A DNA stretch of 39,571 bases from JBAWXE01 sp037144255 (GCA_037144255.1 JBAWXE010000013.1:1-39571), one strand, 5' to 3'; counted from the first letter of the stretch, positions 1 to 7,856 are shown. A program made the numbers and translations. Notes: generated by a model from the sequence alone, not told the origin.

Positions 1-130
1 GAGCATAGAAATGTACATTGTCTTTGCCACCATAGATCACACCTGGTACCATACCTTCAGAACGTAATTGGCGAGTGCCTTTTTTGCCAATGTCGCTTCT
101 GATCTTTCCTTCGATTTTGATGCTTTTCAT
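1..130 (-). CDS. rplY: 50S ribosomal protein L25/Ctc, N-terminal part (cut by window edge)
   Basis: Reading the minus strand from the ATG at 130-128 gives a 43-residue start, MKSIKIEGKIRSD... with GTRQLRSEGMVPGVIYGG, which is the typical opening of the bacterial L25/Ctc family (5S rRNA-binding protein of the large ribosomal subunit). The rest of the gene lies beyond position 1, so it is not possible to tell whether this is the short L25 form or the longer Ctc form with an extra C-terminal domain. It lies directly downstream of prs on the same strand, a gene pairing seen in many bacteria, with 182 bases between them. No clear terminator was found in that gap, so co-transcription is possible. 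Confidence 0.85.
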   Translation of the reverse strand, partial: MKSIKIEGKIRSDIGKKGTRQLRSEGMVPGVIYGGKDNVHFYA

Positions 131-312
131 CTTTTCATTTTTTTCTTTTCAAACCCGATCGATAACCCGTCACAACATCCGGTATTTGAAAAAAGTTCTT
201 GTTAAGGAGTCTCAGCTTTTTGCCGGACAGGTTTTTTTGTATAAACAGTCATACTGCGTTTTACTAAATGCAGCCAAAATATGTATACGTACCTTCTGTT
301 ACAAAGGCTCGC

Positions 313-1257
313 TTACTTTCTTCTACTATGAATAAACAAAGAGCTGATAGACTTGTTCTCAAATGTATTGCGTATAGCCACTGCAAATAATTCTGATGTT
401 GGCAATACTTTTATCTTCGGACTCGTCTTTTTCAGTGGTATAGTATCGCACACTACTAATTCTTCTAATTCAGAATTCTCAATGTTCTCATACGCATTAC
501 CACTCAATACCGGATGTGTACAAAATGCACGTACCGATAATGCCCCTCTTTCCTTCAGTATCGCCGCAGATTTGGATAGTGTACCTGCTGTATCGCATAT
601 GTCATCTATCAATACTACGTTTCTACCGCTCACATCACCTATTACGGTCATGGCAGCTATCTCATTTGCGCGTTTACGTTGCTTGTCACATATCACCATT
701 TCGGCTTCAAAATACTTCGCAACTTCACGTACACGGTTGGTACTGCCCACGTCAGGGGACGCAAAGGTAAGGTTTTCTATCTTAAGATCTTCTATATATG
801 GTATAAAAATTGCAGAACTGTCCAGGTGATCCACCGGTATATCAAAAAAACCTTGAATCTGTGGCGCATGCAGGTCCATGGTCATTACACGGTCTGCACC
901 GGCTGTGGTCAGTAGGTTAGCTACCAGTTTCGAAGCTATAGATACACGCGGTTTATCCTTACGGTCTTGGCGGGCAAAGCCGAAATAGGGTATTACGCAA
1001 GTGATATAGCCGGCAGACGCACGTCTGGCAGCATCTATCATCATTAGCAGTTCCATCAGGTTGTCAGAAGGAGCAAACGTAGATTGGACTAAGAAAACAT
1101 AGTCTCCACGTATTGATTCCTGGTATACCGGCTGAAACTCGCCATCGCTAAATCTTTGTGTCTTAAGGTCACCAAGTGGCTTACCGAATGCTTTGGATAT
1201 ACGTTCGGCTAGGTACTTAGACTCCGTTCCGGAGAAAATTTTGACAGATGCGTGCAT
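313..1257 (-). CDS. prs: Ribose-phosphate pyrophosphokinase (PRPP synthetase)
   Basis: This 314-residue protein has the usual length of class I PRPP synthetase, which transfers pyrophosphate from ATP to ribose 5-phosphate and supplies PRPP for nucleotide, histidine and NAD synthesis. Visible signatures are the N-terminal FSDGE segment, the ATP/metal region FGFARQDRKD (about residues 95-105), the MTMDLHAPQIQGFF stretch, and the PRPP-binding loop VVLIDDICDTAGT near residues 215-227. The start is set by the ATG at 1257 and lies 22 bases downstream of a near-perfect Bacteroidota promoter. The neighbour downstream on the same strand is rplY. Nothing unusual is seen in the coding sequence, and the identification is secure. 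Confidence 0.97.
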   Translation of the reverse strand: MHASVKIFSGTESKYLAERISKAFGKPLGDLKTQRFSDGEFQPVYQESIRGDYVFLVQSTFAPSDNLMELLMMIDAARRASAGYITCVIPYFGFARQDRKDKPRVSIASKLVANLLTTAGADRVMTMDLHAPQIQGFFDIPVDHLDSSAIFIPYIEDLKIENLTFASPDVGSTNRVREVAKYFEAEMVICDKQRKRANEIAAMTVIGDVSGRNVVLIDDICDTAGTLSKSAAILKERGALSVRAFCTHPVLSGNAYENIENSELEELVVCDTIPLKKTSPKIKVLPTSELFAVAIRNTFENKSISSLFIHSRRK

Positions 1258-1279
1258 GTATATTGTGGGGAATGGACTG

Positions 1280-1310
1280 CAAAGGTAGCCAAAGCCATGT
1301 TTTATCCAAA
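1280..1310 (-). promoter_or_regulatory. Bacteroidota-type promoter of prs
   Basis: On the minus strand TTTG (1310-1307) is followed by exactly 19 bases and then TACCTTTG (1287-1280). This matches the -33 TTTG and -7 TAnnTTTG pattern of the Bacteroidota primary sigma factor. Transcription would start only about 15-20 bases before the prs ATG, giving a very short leader. Confidence 0.75.
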
Positions 1311-1471
1311 GATATTTACTAACGTTCTATACCCATTTTGTACACTTTTCGCATCTTGTTTTTATACATAATATTATTTTTTATTAATGCGTAATTAATT
1401 GACATCCTCAAGTATAAATTATGAAACTATAATCATTTCATTTTTTGATGCCACTAGCCAATTTTCATAAC

Positions 1472-1479
1472 TATATTTG
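1472..1479 (+). promoter_or_regulatory. Probable -7 box for the OsmC-family gene
   Basis: TATATTTG fits the TAnnTTTG -7 consensus and lies 34 bases before the ATG at 1514. No TTTG occurs 19-21 bases upstream (the nearest is about 24 bases away), so only half of the promoter is supported. Confidence 0.45.
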
Positions 1480-1513
1480 AGCATATTTTTTTACAACCAT
1501 AAATATATATAGT

Positions 1514-1924
1514 ATGAAACGTAACGCTACTGCCGATTGGAACGGATCTGGTAAAGAAGGTAATGGTCACCTCACTACACAAAGCACCATCCTCAATAAA
1601 ACACAATATTCTTTCTCTTCTCGTTTTGAGAATGGCATAGGTACTAACCCCGAAGAGTTAATGGCAGCAGCACATGCAGGCTGTTTTACCATGAAATTAT
1701 CTTTCGTCTTAGGCGCTGCAGGCTTTACTCCGGATGAGATCAATACTACTTGTATTATTACACTCGATAATGGTAGCATCACTACTAGCGAGCTCACTAC
1801 TACTGCCAAAGTTCCGGGCATCACTGCCGAGAAATTTGCAGAATGCGCTGCCGAAGCAAAAGAAAATTGTCCTGTATCTAAAGCTTACAATTGCGAAATT
1901 ACATTGAATGCTACTTTAGTATAA
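1514..1924 (+). CDS. OsmC family protein (peroxiredoxin-like)
   Basis: The protein has 136 residues, the normal length of the OsmC/Ohr fold. These small cytoplasmic thiol peroxidases reduce organic hydroperoxides with a pair of conserved cysteines. The N-terminal ATADWNGSGKEGNG, the GTNPEELMAAAHAGCF motif with the peroxidatic-type cysteine near residue 57, and the second cysteine in KENCPVSKA near residue 119 are all visible. The pattern resembles OsmC proper more than Ohr. It is transcribed alone, divergently from prs, with its own -7 box and a strong terminator directly after the stop. The physiological substrate cannot be read from the sequence. Confidence 0.9.
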   Translation: MKRNATADWNGSGKEGNGHLTTQSTILNKTQYSFSSRFENGIGTNPEELMAAAHAGCFTMKLSFVLGAAGFTPDEINTTCIITLDNGSITTSELTTTAKVPGITAEKFAECAAEAKENCPVSKAYNCEITLNATLV

Positions 1925-1950
1925 TTCACTAGTCAGATATTCATTCATGT

Positions 1951-1980
1951 AGGGATAGCTTATTGCTATCCCTTATTTTT
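1951..1980 (+). terminator. Intrinsic terminator of the OsmC-family gene
   Basis: AGGGATAGC (1951-1959) and GCTATCCCT (1965-1973) form a perfect 9-bp stem with a 5-base loop, followed by TATTTTTTATT. It begins 26 bases after the stop codon. Confidence 0.85.
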
Positions 1981-2259
1981 TATTCTTAAAATTAGATGTA
2001 CATACATATATTTATTATTTCTTATTATTTATAATTAATTGTGTTGTTGTCAAATAATCAAAGTATTAAATGCTTATGTTTAAGTGTAGAAAATAATTCC
2101 CATTTTGTAGTCACATAAGCATTTGGTAATATGGAAAATGATGCTCACATTTGTCTACCATCCGCCACTGATAATATCCTGCATTAGGAATATTAGTCCT
2201 CTATTTTACTGAAAACTAATATTATTAATAGGGAATTTATTCCCCAAATGTGATTGTGT
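1981..2259. other. AT-rich gene-free stretch
   Basis: With the preceding terminator, this is the only gap longer than 300 bases in the first 8 kb (1925-2259). It is very AT-rich and has no convincing reading frame, tRNA or perfect repeat. It presumably holds the promoter of the gene starting at 2260, but no TTTG/TAnnTTTG pair could be placed confidently. Confidence 0.5.
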
Positions 2260-2889
2260 ATGAGATTCAAACCATTAGTGACATTGAATATTGCTATTAT
2301 TGGCAATGGTAAGATCGCAGAAGTATTAGCAACTAAATTAGCTTTAGGTGGCCATAACATCTGCATCGGTCTTAAGGAGGGTGAAAAATTCTACGATCAG
2401 CCCCTATTCGACACCTTTACAAATATGCAAGATTGTTCAATTGAAGATGCAGGTAGTATGGCCGACCTAGTTATTATTGCAGTTCCTCCCAAAGATGTAA
2501 GGGAAGTAGCTTATTGGCTCGGTGATATGAAAGGGAAAGTGATTGTAGATATGACTAGTACCTATTTCTACGATCTTAGTAATTATATCAATACTGTGAA
2601 TGCTATAAAGGCCATATCAGGTACACAACATATAGTAAAGTGTTTCAGTGCAGTAGATTATATGGAATTACTGCCTGCTGCTACAAAAGATCGTCGTAGT
2701 ATTTTTGTTGCAGGAAATAGCAAAAAGGGCAAAGAGGTGATGAGATGGTTGGCAGCCGATCTGGATTTTGATACATGTTATGATATGGGTGAAGAGGAGG
2801 CAATCGCATCCTTGGAGCAAATGGCTATGACATGGATGAATAGTGTACTCAGTCATGAAAAGGTATTAGTGCCTGTTAAGAAATATTAA
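2260..2889 (+). CDS. NAD(P)-binding protein of the F420-dependent NADP reductase-like family
   Basis: The 209-residue protein has an N-terminal Rossmann fold: strand LNIAIIGNGKIAEVLATKLALGGH, in which GNGKIA takes the place of the dinucleotide-binding glycine motif. A second segment, ADLVIIAVPPKDVREVAYWLGDMKGKVIVDMT, is typical of the NADP oxidoreductase/coenzyme F420 family and of the dehydrogenase superfamily around ProC and 6-phosphogluconate dehydrogenase. F420 itself is not expected in Bacteroidota, so the electron carrier is more likely NADP with an unknown substrate. The start was placed at the ATG at 2260; a TTG two codons upstream is possible. The gene stands alone and ends at a bidirectional terminator shared with the convergent lutA-like gene. 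Its function is not known. Confidence 0.7.
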   Translation: MRFKPLVTLNIAIIGNGKIAEVLATKLALGGHNICIGLKEGEKFYDQPLFDTFTNMQDCSIEDAGSMADLVIIAVPPKDVREVAYWLGDMKGKVIVDMTSTYFYDLSNYINTVNAIKAISGTQHIVKCFSAVDYMELLPAATKDRRSIFVAGNSKKGKEVMRWLAADLDFDTCYDMGEEEAIASLEQMAMTWMNSVLSHEKVLVPVKKY

Positions 2890-2900
2890 CAATAATATAC

Positions 2901-2940
2901 TACTAAAAAGGGTTGGCGCATGCGCCAACCCTTTTAGTAG
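2901..2940. terminator. Bidirectional intrinsic terminator between convergent genes
   Basis: AAAAGGGTTGGCGCA and TGCGCCAACCCTTTT form an essentially perfect inverted repeat centred at 2920/2921. The stem continues on both sides (TACT/AGTA with one bulged A). A-runs and T-runs flank the GC-rich core, so it can work on both strands, ending the gene at 2260-2889 and the one at 2956-3678. Confidence 0.9.
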
Positions 2941-2955
2941 TATCACTTGAAGTTA

Positions 2956-3678
2956 TTACCATCCACCTGCCAGCACATCCGCTATATGCAGGGTTTTCAT
3001 AGCTATGTTGTTCTTGTCTATATAACTTTGTACATGCATCATGCAGGATACATCTGTTGTGATCATATACTGTGCTCCGGTATCTAGTGCTGATTGTACT
3101 TTGGTTTGTGCCATGCCTATAGATATAGGGTCGAATTTTACAGCAAAGGTGCCACCAAATCCGCAACAGGTCTCACTCTCTTTCATCTCTACCAGCTCTA
3201 GCCCTTGCACATGTTTCAGCAGTTTACGTGGCCCTGTTTTAATACCGCATTCGCGCAATGCACCGCAGGCATCGTGATAAGTAGCTTTGCCAAACAGTTT
3301 AGCACCTACATCTTCTACTTTCAGTACATCCACCAGAAACTCGGTGAACTCGTACATGTTCTTACGCACTTGTTGGTTCAGGTTATGCTCTGCACTATTG
3401 TCAAATATCTTTTCGTAATAGTTACGTACATAGCCGGTGCAAGAACCACTGGGTGCTACTATATATCCATCACCTTTGAAATCGTGTAAGAACTTGCTGG
3501 CTACAGCTTTGGCGTCATCCCAATATCCTGCATTGAAAGCAGGTTGTCCGCAGCAGGTTTGTTTATTATTATAATGTACTTCGCATCCTAGCTTCTCTAA
3601 TACCTTAACCATGTTCATACCTGTCTCAGGGTAGAGCTGGTCTACAAAGCAGGGAATGAATAATTGTACCTTGGTCAT
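2956..3678 (-). CDS. lutA: LutA/YkgE-type (Fe-S)-binding oxidoreductase subunit
   Basis: The 240-residue protein carries two cysteine-rich CCG-type motifs: KQTCCGQPAFNAGY near residues 40-53 and SETCCGFGGTFAVKF near residues 168-182. It also has the upstream cysteines IPCFVD (residue 10) and HDACGALREC. This is the LutA/GlpC-like arrangement that binds an iron-sulfur cluster, found in L-lactate oxidation (LutABC) and heterodisulfide-reductase-like complexes. The usual partners LutB and LutC are not in this window, so the lactate role is inferred from family membership only. It lies 34 bases downstream of ribH on the same strand and ends at the shared bidirectional terminator. Confidence 0.85.
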   Translation of the reverse strand: MTKVQLFIPCFVDQLYPETGMNMVKVLEKLGCEVHYNNKQTCCGQPAFNAGYWDDAKAVASKFLHDFKGDGYIVAPSGSCTGYVRNYYEKIFDNSAEHNLNQQVRKNMYEFTEFLVDVLKVEDVGAKLFGKATYHDACGALRECGIKTGPRKLLKHVQGLELVEMKESETCCGFGGTFAVKFDPISIGMAQTKVQSALDTGAQYMITTDVSCMMHVQSYIDKNNIAMKTLHIADVLAGGW

Positions 3679-3712
3679 TGTTCTGTAATGTTTATCTATT
3701 ATCCTGTCAATA

Positions 3713-4222
3713 CTATTTGTTCATGTTTCGGGTGCGGCCTATTTGTATCATTTTCAGTGCGGTGATCATGGCTTCTTCTCCTTTGTGTCCGTGTGTGCCA
3801 CCCAGACGTTCCCAGGCTTGCTGTTCGTTATCTAAAGTTAATATACCAAAGATAATAGGTATTGGTAAAGTTAGGTTCAATTGTAATATTCCTTCTGTAA
3901 CAGCTTTACATACATAATCGAAGTGTGGGGTGCCACCTCGTATCACTGCACCAAAGGCTATTATAGCCTCGGGATATACTTTGGTATGTTCGTAGTGATT
4001 CCAGAGTTGTTTACAGGCAAAGGGTATCTCAAAACAGCCGGGTACAGCCAGTTTCTCCAGCATAGTAACATTATGCGGTATGGCTATATGCTCTGCACCA
4101 CGTATCAGCTCGTCTACTATCTTATCATTCCACTCTGTATATACAATGGCTACCCTTGGATGAGCCATATGTTCCAGAGAAGAAGTGTCGAGTAAGGAGC
4201 TGCTGTGTTGTGATTGTGCCAT
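3713..4222 (-). CDS. ribH: 6,7-dimethyl-8-ribityllumazine synthase (riboflavin biosynthesis)
   Basis: RibH condenses 5-amino-6-ribitylaminouracil with 3,4-dihydroxy-2-butanone 4-phosphate in the penultimate step of riboflavin synthesis. The 169-residue protein shows VAIVYTEWNDKIVDELIRGA, VPGCFEIPFACKQL, FGAVIRGGTPHFDYVCK and the C-terminal GGTHGHKGEEA. All are family hallmarks, and the His in PHFDYV is the catalytic one. The N-terminus has about 20 extra, poorly conserved residues; an internal Met (HMAHPRVAIV) is an alternative start. It lies between the TPR protein and the lutA-like gene on the minus strand. Its 5' end is interlaced with a hairpin described separately. Confidence 0.95.
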   Translation of the reverse strand: MAQSQHSSSLLDTSSLEHMAHPRVAIVYTEWNDKIVDELIRGAEHIAIPHNVTMLEKLAVPGCFEIPFACKQLWNHYEHTKVYPEAIIAFGAVIRGGTPHFDYVCKAVTEGILQLNLTLPIPIIFGILTLDNEQQAWERLGGTHGHKGEEAMITALKMIQIGRTRNMNK

Positions 4223-4223
4223 A

Positions 4224-4259
4224 AAAAATCCCCTTTTAGCACCAAAGGTATAAAAGGGG
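4224..4259 (-). terminator. Hairpin ending the TPR gene, with a ribH -7 box in its loop
   Basis: On the minus strand CCCCTTTTA and TAAAAGGGG form a stem followed by ATTTTTTATGG, a T-tract that runs into the ribH start codon. This is a good intrinsic terminator for the upstream TPR gene (stop at 4291). The loop contains TACCTTTG (4250-4243), a perfect -7 box for ribH. No -33 TTTG lies at the right distance. Confidence 0.55.
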
Positions 4260-4290
4260 AGATTATTAGAAGTTAAAAACTTAAGATCGT

Positions 4291-4986
4291 TTAGTTCAGT
4301 TCGCCCAGACGTGCCAAATTCCTTTCAGCATCGCGAGAAGACGGGCTTTGAGGATATTCGTCATGTAGACGTTTGTACATTTTCTTAGCCTCTTCGGGTT
4401 GGTTGTTCATTTCGTAAGCAGTAGCTACTCGAGACAGGTACATAGGTGTCAGTATCTTGTCTTCTTTGTTAGCAGCTGCTTTTTCGTAGCACTCTATACC
4501 TTTTTTGTTATTGCCAGCATCCATGTATGCATCGCCCAGCGTGCCTATAGCTATATATTGTACTGCTGTGCCTTTTGCATCAAAATCTTCCAATTGTTTG
4601 ATAGCATTTTTACTATCGCCCATATGTAAGTAGCATACTCCAGAATAGAAATGACACAGATTAGCAGTCTTAGTCCCACTATATTGTTTTTCTATACTCA
4701 GGAAACCTTTATGTTGGCCATCACCATTCAATGCTTTGTCCAAAGAGTCAACACTAAAATAACGTTGAGGGAAATATGCAGCAGCAGCTGCTTTGGTTTC
4801 GCGTGGTGCTATGTAGAATTTCTGATAAGCGAAGTAGCCTAATACTACAACCAATATTACTGTGATAGAAGTATTGATACGATTCTTATTGGTCTCGTAC
4901 ATACTTTGTACTTTCACTAGAGCTTCAGGGGTTTCAGTTTCTATTATTCTTTCTTCTCCCGGTTTATTTCTTGCGGTATTTGCCAT
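4291..4986 (-). CDS. Membrane-anchored tetratricopeptide-repeat protein
   Basis: The 231-residue protein begins with about 37 charged residues. One hydrophobic segment (about residues 38-57, TSITVILVVVLGYFAYQKFYI) follows, then a domain with three or more TPR-like helical pairs, seen in GVCYLHMGDSKNAIKQLEDF, LGDAYMDAGNNKKGIECYEKAA and VATAYEMNNQPEEAKKMYKRLHDEYP. The topology resembles YfgM-like single-span proteins with the TPR domain facing the periplasm. The gene lies between pdhA and ribH; association of such a TPR gene with ribH and recF is recalled as common in Bacteroidota. Its molecular partner is unknown. A TATTTTTG box at 5038-5031 is its likely promoter. Confidence 0.85.
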   Translation of the reverse strand: MANTARNKPGEERIIETETPEALVKVQSMYETNKNRINTSITVILVVVLGYFAYQKFYIAPRETKAAAAAYFPQRYFSVDSLDKALNGDGQHKGFLSIEKQYSGTKTANLCHFYSGVCYLHMGDSKNAIKQLEDFDAKGTAVQYIAIGTLGDAYMDAGNNKKGIECYEKAAANKEDKILTPMYLSRVATAYEMNNQPEEAKKMYKRLHDEYPQSPSSRDAERNLARLGELN

Positions 4987-5030
4987 AACTGCGGTAAACT
5001 ATTGTTTTTTGTTTAATTTTATTTGGAGTG

Positions 5031-5038
5031 CAAAAATA
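5031..5038 (-). promoter_or_regulatory. Probable -7 box for the TPR gene
   Basis: TATTTTTG on the minus strand fits TAnnTTTG and is followed by CAC, a sequence also seen after the rpsL box in this window. It lies 45 bases before the ATG at 4986. It falls just beside the pdhA stop codon, so the TPR gene can be transcribed separately from pdhA. No -33 match was found. Confidence 0.45.
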
Positions 5039-5040
5039 TG

Positions 5041-6033
5041 TTAATCTGTGATAAAAGGGTAAGTTTCATCAACATAAATATCTTTATATAGTTCATTATC
5101 GTCCGGCCAAGGGCTTTCTTCGGCAAATTTTACGCTTTCTTCTACTTCCAGACGCACTTTTTCATTGATCTGCTCTATTTGTTCGTCAGTAGCCCATTGG
5201 TTGTCTTTTATGGCTTTCAGTACCTGATTAATAGGGTCCAGCTCCTTATATTCTTCCAGTTCTTCCTTGCTGCGGTATTTGGCTGGGTCGCTCATAGAGT
5301 GGCCTTTGTAACGGTAGGTCTTAATCTCTAAGAAAGTAGGGCCACCACCTTCGCGGGCGCGGCGCACAGCACGTTCTATGCCTTTGTGCACTTCTTCGCA
5401 GCTCATTCCATCAACTGAGTCTCCAGGCATATCAAAAGAATCTGCCAAACGATATATATCTAAAACTTTTGATGTGCGTTCTACAGAGGTACCCATAGCA
5501 TAGAAGTTATTCTCGCATATGAAAACCACCGGTAATTGCCAAAGGACAGCCATATTGAAAGCCTCGTGCAGCAAACCCTGACGGGCAGCACCATCGCCAA
5601 AGAAGCATAAGGTAGCACGATCTGTGCCCTGATACTGCTCTGCGAATGCGATACCTGCGCCCAGGCCTATCTGTCCGCCTACTATACCATGACCACCAAA
5701 GAAGCGTTTCTCTTTAGAGAAGAAGTGCATACTTCCGCCTTTACCCTTGGTACAGCCGGTAGCCTTACCATACATCTCTGCCATACATTCTTTAGCAGAC
5801 ATGCCTTTGGCCAGCGCCAAACCATGATCGCGATAGGCAGTGATCATGTTGTCATCATCTCTGATGGCGGTCATAGCACCTGCTGCCACGGCCTCCTGGC
5901 CTATGTACAGATGACAGAACCCACGTATCTTCTGCATACCATATAGCTGACCGGTCTTTTCTTCAAAGCGGCGTATGAGCAGCATGATCTCATACCAATA
6001 TAAATATGTTTCTTTACCGAAAGGACTGTTCAC
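5041..6033 (-). CDS. pdhA: Pyruvate dehydrogenase E1 component, alpha subunit
   Basis: PdhA and PdhB form the thiamine-diphosphate-dependent E1 that decarboxylates pyruvate in the pyruvate dehydrogenase complex. From a GTG at 6033 the protein has 330 residues, the usual length, beginning VNSPFGKETYLYWYE. Upstream in-frame codons extend into the recF start region and look unlike the family. The sequence shows RGFCHLYIGQEAVAAG, the TPP-binding motif from GDGAARQG to CENNFYAMGTS, and the loop RYKGHSMSDPAKYRS. The gene is separated from any E1-beta or E2 gene in this window. It is divergent from recF, with only 49 bases between the two proposed starts. Confidence 0.93.
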   Translation of the reverse strand: MNSPFGKETYLYWYEIMLLIRRFEEKTGQLYGMQKIRGFCHLYIGQEAVAAGAMTAIRDDDNMITAYRDHGLALAKGMSAKECMAEMYGKATGCTKGKGGSMHFFSKEKRFFGGHGIVGGQIGLGAGIAFAEQYQGTDRATLCFFGDGAARQGLLHEAFNMAVLWQLPVVFICENNFYAMGTSVERTSKVLDIYRLADSFDMPGDSVDGMSCEEVHKGIERAVRRAREGGGPTFLEIKTYRYKGHSMSDPAKYRSKEELEEYKELDPINQVLKAIKDNQWATDEQIEQINEKVRLEVEESVKFAEESPWPDDNELYKDIYVDETYPFITD

Positions 6034-6041
6034 GGTTTTTC

Positions 6042-6049
6042 TAAATTTG
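6042..6049 (+). promoter_or_regulatory. Probable -7 box for recF
   Basis: TAAATTTG fits the TAnnTTTG consensus and lies 34 bases before the proposed TTG start of recF. On the other strand TATTTTCG (6059-6052), one mismatch from consensus, could serve pdhA. The two divergent promoters would therefore be almost back to back. No clear -33 box was found for either. Confidence 0.4.
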
Positions 6050-6082
6050 CACGAAAATATAAAAACTTTTGTTCCCACGAGC

Positions 6083-7162
6083 TTGAATACCATAAACAAA
6101 ATAACACTGCTCCAGTTTCGCAATTACAGTCAGGCTGTTTTTCCGTTCACTGCCCCTGTTACCTGTATTACAGGTGCCAATGGCAGTGGAAAGACCAATC
6201 TGCTGGATGCGGTGTATTATTTGTGTTATACCAAGAGCTATTTCAGTGCTTATCAACAGTTTAGTGCTCAAAATGGTACCGATGGCTTTAGGGTAGAAGG
6301 GCATTTTGAGCTGAAGGGTAAGTCTGAATTGATCAGCTGCAAGTGGAAACAGGGCAAAAAAGAGGTCTTTGCCGATGGGGTGGAGTATGAGAAGGTAACT
6401 GATCATATAGGGAAATATGCTGCTGTGATGATAGCCCCAGATGATATGGAGCTGATAAATGACGGCAGCGAGCTGCGCCGCAAATGGATAGATGGTATAC
6501 TATGTCAAGTAGACAGAACCTATTTCGAAGCACTGATGCAATACCAAAGGGTACTGCTGCAACGCAATGCCTGGTTGAAAATGCAAGCCTCTCATACCAA
6601 CGCTATAGACAAAGACTCGCTAGCATTCTACAACGATCAATTGGCTGCAGGTGGTACTTATATACATCAACAACGAGTGGTTTTTAGTGCCCGCTTTCTG
6701 CCTCTGCTGGAGAATTTCTACAAAGAACTATCGGGTGCTAAGGAAGCAGTAAGTATAGCCTATGAAAGCGATGTGCTGCGCAAACCACTTATAGAATGGC
6801 TGGAGAGCGGACTACAGAACGACCTGCGTTATCAACGTACACTGCGAGGTATACATAAGGATGATTGGGCTTTTATGATAGATGACCTATCGCTGAAACA
6901 ATACGGATCGCAGGGGCAGAAAAAGAGTTTTCTCTTTGCGCTGAAACTGGCGCAATATGCCTACCTGAGCCAAGTACAAGGACACCTGCCTGTGCTGCTG
7001 CTGGATGATATTTTTGAGAAGCTGGACCAGAGCCGTATGGAAGCACTGCTACGGATAATACGAGGTGAGGGCTTTGGGCAAGTGATACTGACCGATACGC
7101 ATGCAGAGCGTGTGCGAGATGCTTTTGGTACAGAAGCTGAGATAGCTTTTATCCATCTGTAA
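6083..7162 (+). CDS. recF: DNA replication and repair protein RecF
   Basis: RecF is an SMC-like ATPase that helps RecO and RecR load RecA at single-strand gaps. The 359-residue length from the TTG at 6083 is normal. The frame stays open further upstream, but those 36 codons cross the pdhA start and resemble nothing in the family. Features are the opening LNTINKITLLQFRNYSQ, the Walker A motif GANGSGKTNLLDAVYYL (about residues 29-45), the signature region LKQYGSQGQKKSFLFALKLAQ and the Walker B LLLDDIFEKLD. It is divergent from pdhA and followed by tRNA-Gly on the same strand. Confidence 0.95.
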   Translation: MNTINKITLLQFRNYSQAVFPFTAPVTCITGANGSGKTNLLDAVYYLCYTKSYFSAYQQFSAQNGTDGFRVEGHFELKGKSELISCKWKQGKKEVFADGVEYEKVTDHIGKYAAVMIAPDDMELINDGSELRRKWIDGILCQVDRTYFEALMQYQRVLLQRNAWLKMQASHTNAIDKDSLAFYNDQLAAGGTYIHQQRVVFSARFLPLLENFYKELSGAKEAVSIAYESDVLRKPLIEWLESGLQNDLRYQRTLRGIHKDDWAFMIDDLSLKQYGSQGQKKSFLFALKLAQYAYLSQVQGHLPVLLLDDIFEKLDQSRMEALLRIIRGEGFGQVILTDTHAERVRDAFGTEAEIAFIHL

Positions 7163-7218
7163 GGTGATACTTATCATACTTCTTTTTCATAGTGTAGAGT
7201 ATTTTTAAAGTCTTATTA

Positions 7219-7291
7219 GCGGCAATAGCTCAGTTGGTAGAGCATTAGTTTCCCAAACTAAAGGTCGCGGGTCCGAGTCCCGTTTGCCGCT
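7219..7291 (+). tRNA. tRNA-Gly (anticodon CCC)
   Basis: A complete cloverleaf can be drawn. The acceptor stem is GCGGCAA (7219-7225) with TTGCCGC (7284-7290) and a T discriminator. The D stem is GCTC/GAGC. The anticodon stem is TTAGT/ACTAA around the loop TTCCCAA, which gives anticodon CCC for the GGG glycine codon. The T stem is GCGGG/CCCGT. The T loop reads TCCGAGT rather than the usual TTCRANT. The 3' CCA is not encoded. Confidence 0.95.
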
Positions 7292-7294
7292 CAC

Positions 7295-7816
7295 TTAGGT
7301 TTTGTCAGAACAAACTTGTTCTCTTATTCTTTCCAGCTGTTTGAGATGTCTTTCTGTATGGGAAATATTGAAGTATATCCATTCATACTTACTGAATTCG
7401 CCAAAGTATGGATGATCGAATGCTAAACAAATTTGTGTTAGGTCAGTAGTCCGGATAGTAGTTTTTATCTTTTCTCTTTCCCCTTTTATTTGATCTAAGA
7501 TATACTGTATATTCTTAGGTGTAGCCGAGGGTATCATAGACTCTGGAGCACTGAATGCCCTGTCTATACTAGCCATAGCATTTTTGAAAACATCCATCTT
7601 TGCATCATAAGGTCTTGAGGCATCTGCTGAGGGAGCATTTAATACACGGTTGATAGCATAATCTAACCTTAATAAGTGTGCTGCAACCTCAGCCGCAGAC
7701 CAAGTATTTTCGTTTGGCTTTTGAATAACCTCATCAGGACTAAAGCCTGATAAGCTAGCTACAAGTTTCTGAGTGTTGGTGTCTAAATCTGCAATGATCT
7801 GATCTGTAGGTATCAT
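7295..7816 (-). CDS. DinB-family protein (DinB-like four-helix metalloprotein)
   Basis: From the ATG at 7816 the protein has 173 residues, the usual size of DinB/YfiT-like four-helix-bundle proteins. These typically bind a metal ion through three histidines; several members are thiol transferases or hydrolases, and many are uncharacterised. Candidate ligands are the His in WSAAEVAAHLLRLDYAI and the HTERH motif in YFNISHTERHLKQLERI near the C-terminus, the arrangement expected for the family. The frame is open further upstream (31 codons), but that part is low-complexity and overlaps the next small gene. The stop lies 3 bases from the end of the convergent tRNA gene. The substrate is unknown. 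Confidence 0.8.
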   Translation of the reverse strand: MIPTDQIIADLDTNTQKLVASLSGFSPDEVIQKPNENTWSAAEVAAHLLRLDYAINRVLNAPSADASRPYDAKMDVFKNAMASIDRAFSAPESMIPSATPKNIQYILDQIKGEREKIKTTIRTTDLTQICLAFDHPYFGEFSKYEWIYFNISHTERHLKQLERIREQVCSDKT

Positions 7817-7856
7817 AATAGAGGTATGCTGTAAAGATGGTGTAGGTGTAAGTCTT

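Noticed and set aside
75..335. Hydrophobic 86-codon frame on the plus strand
   Set aside because: It overlaps rplY, the intergenic gap and the end of prs; its Phe/Leu-rich translation reflects the reverse strand of AT-rich sequence.
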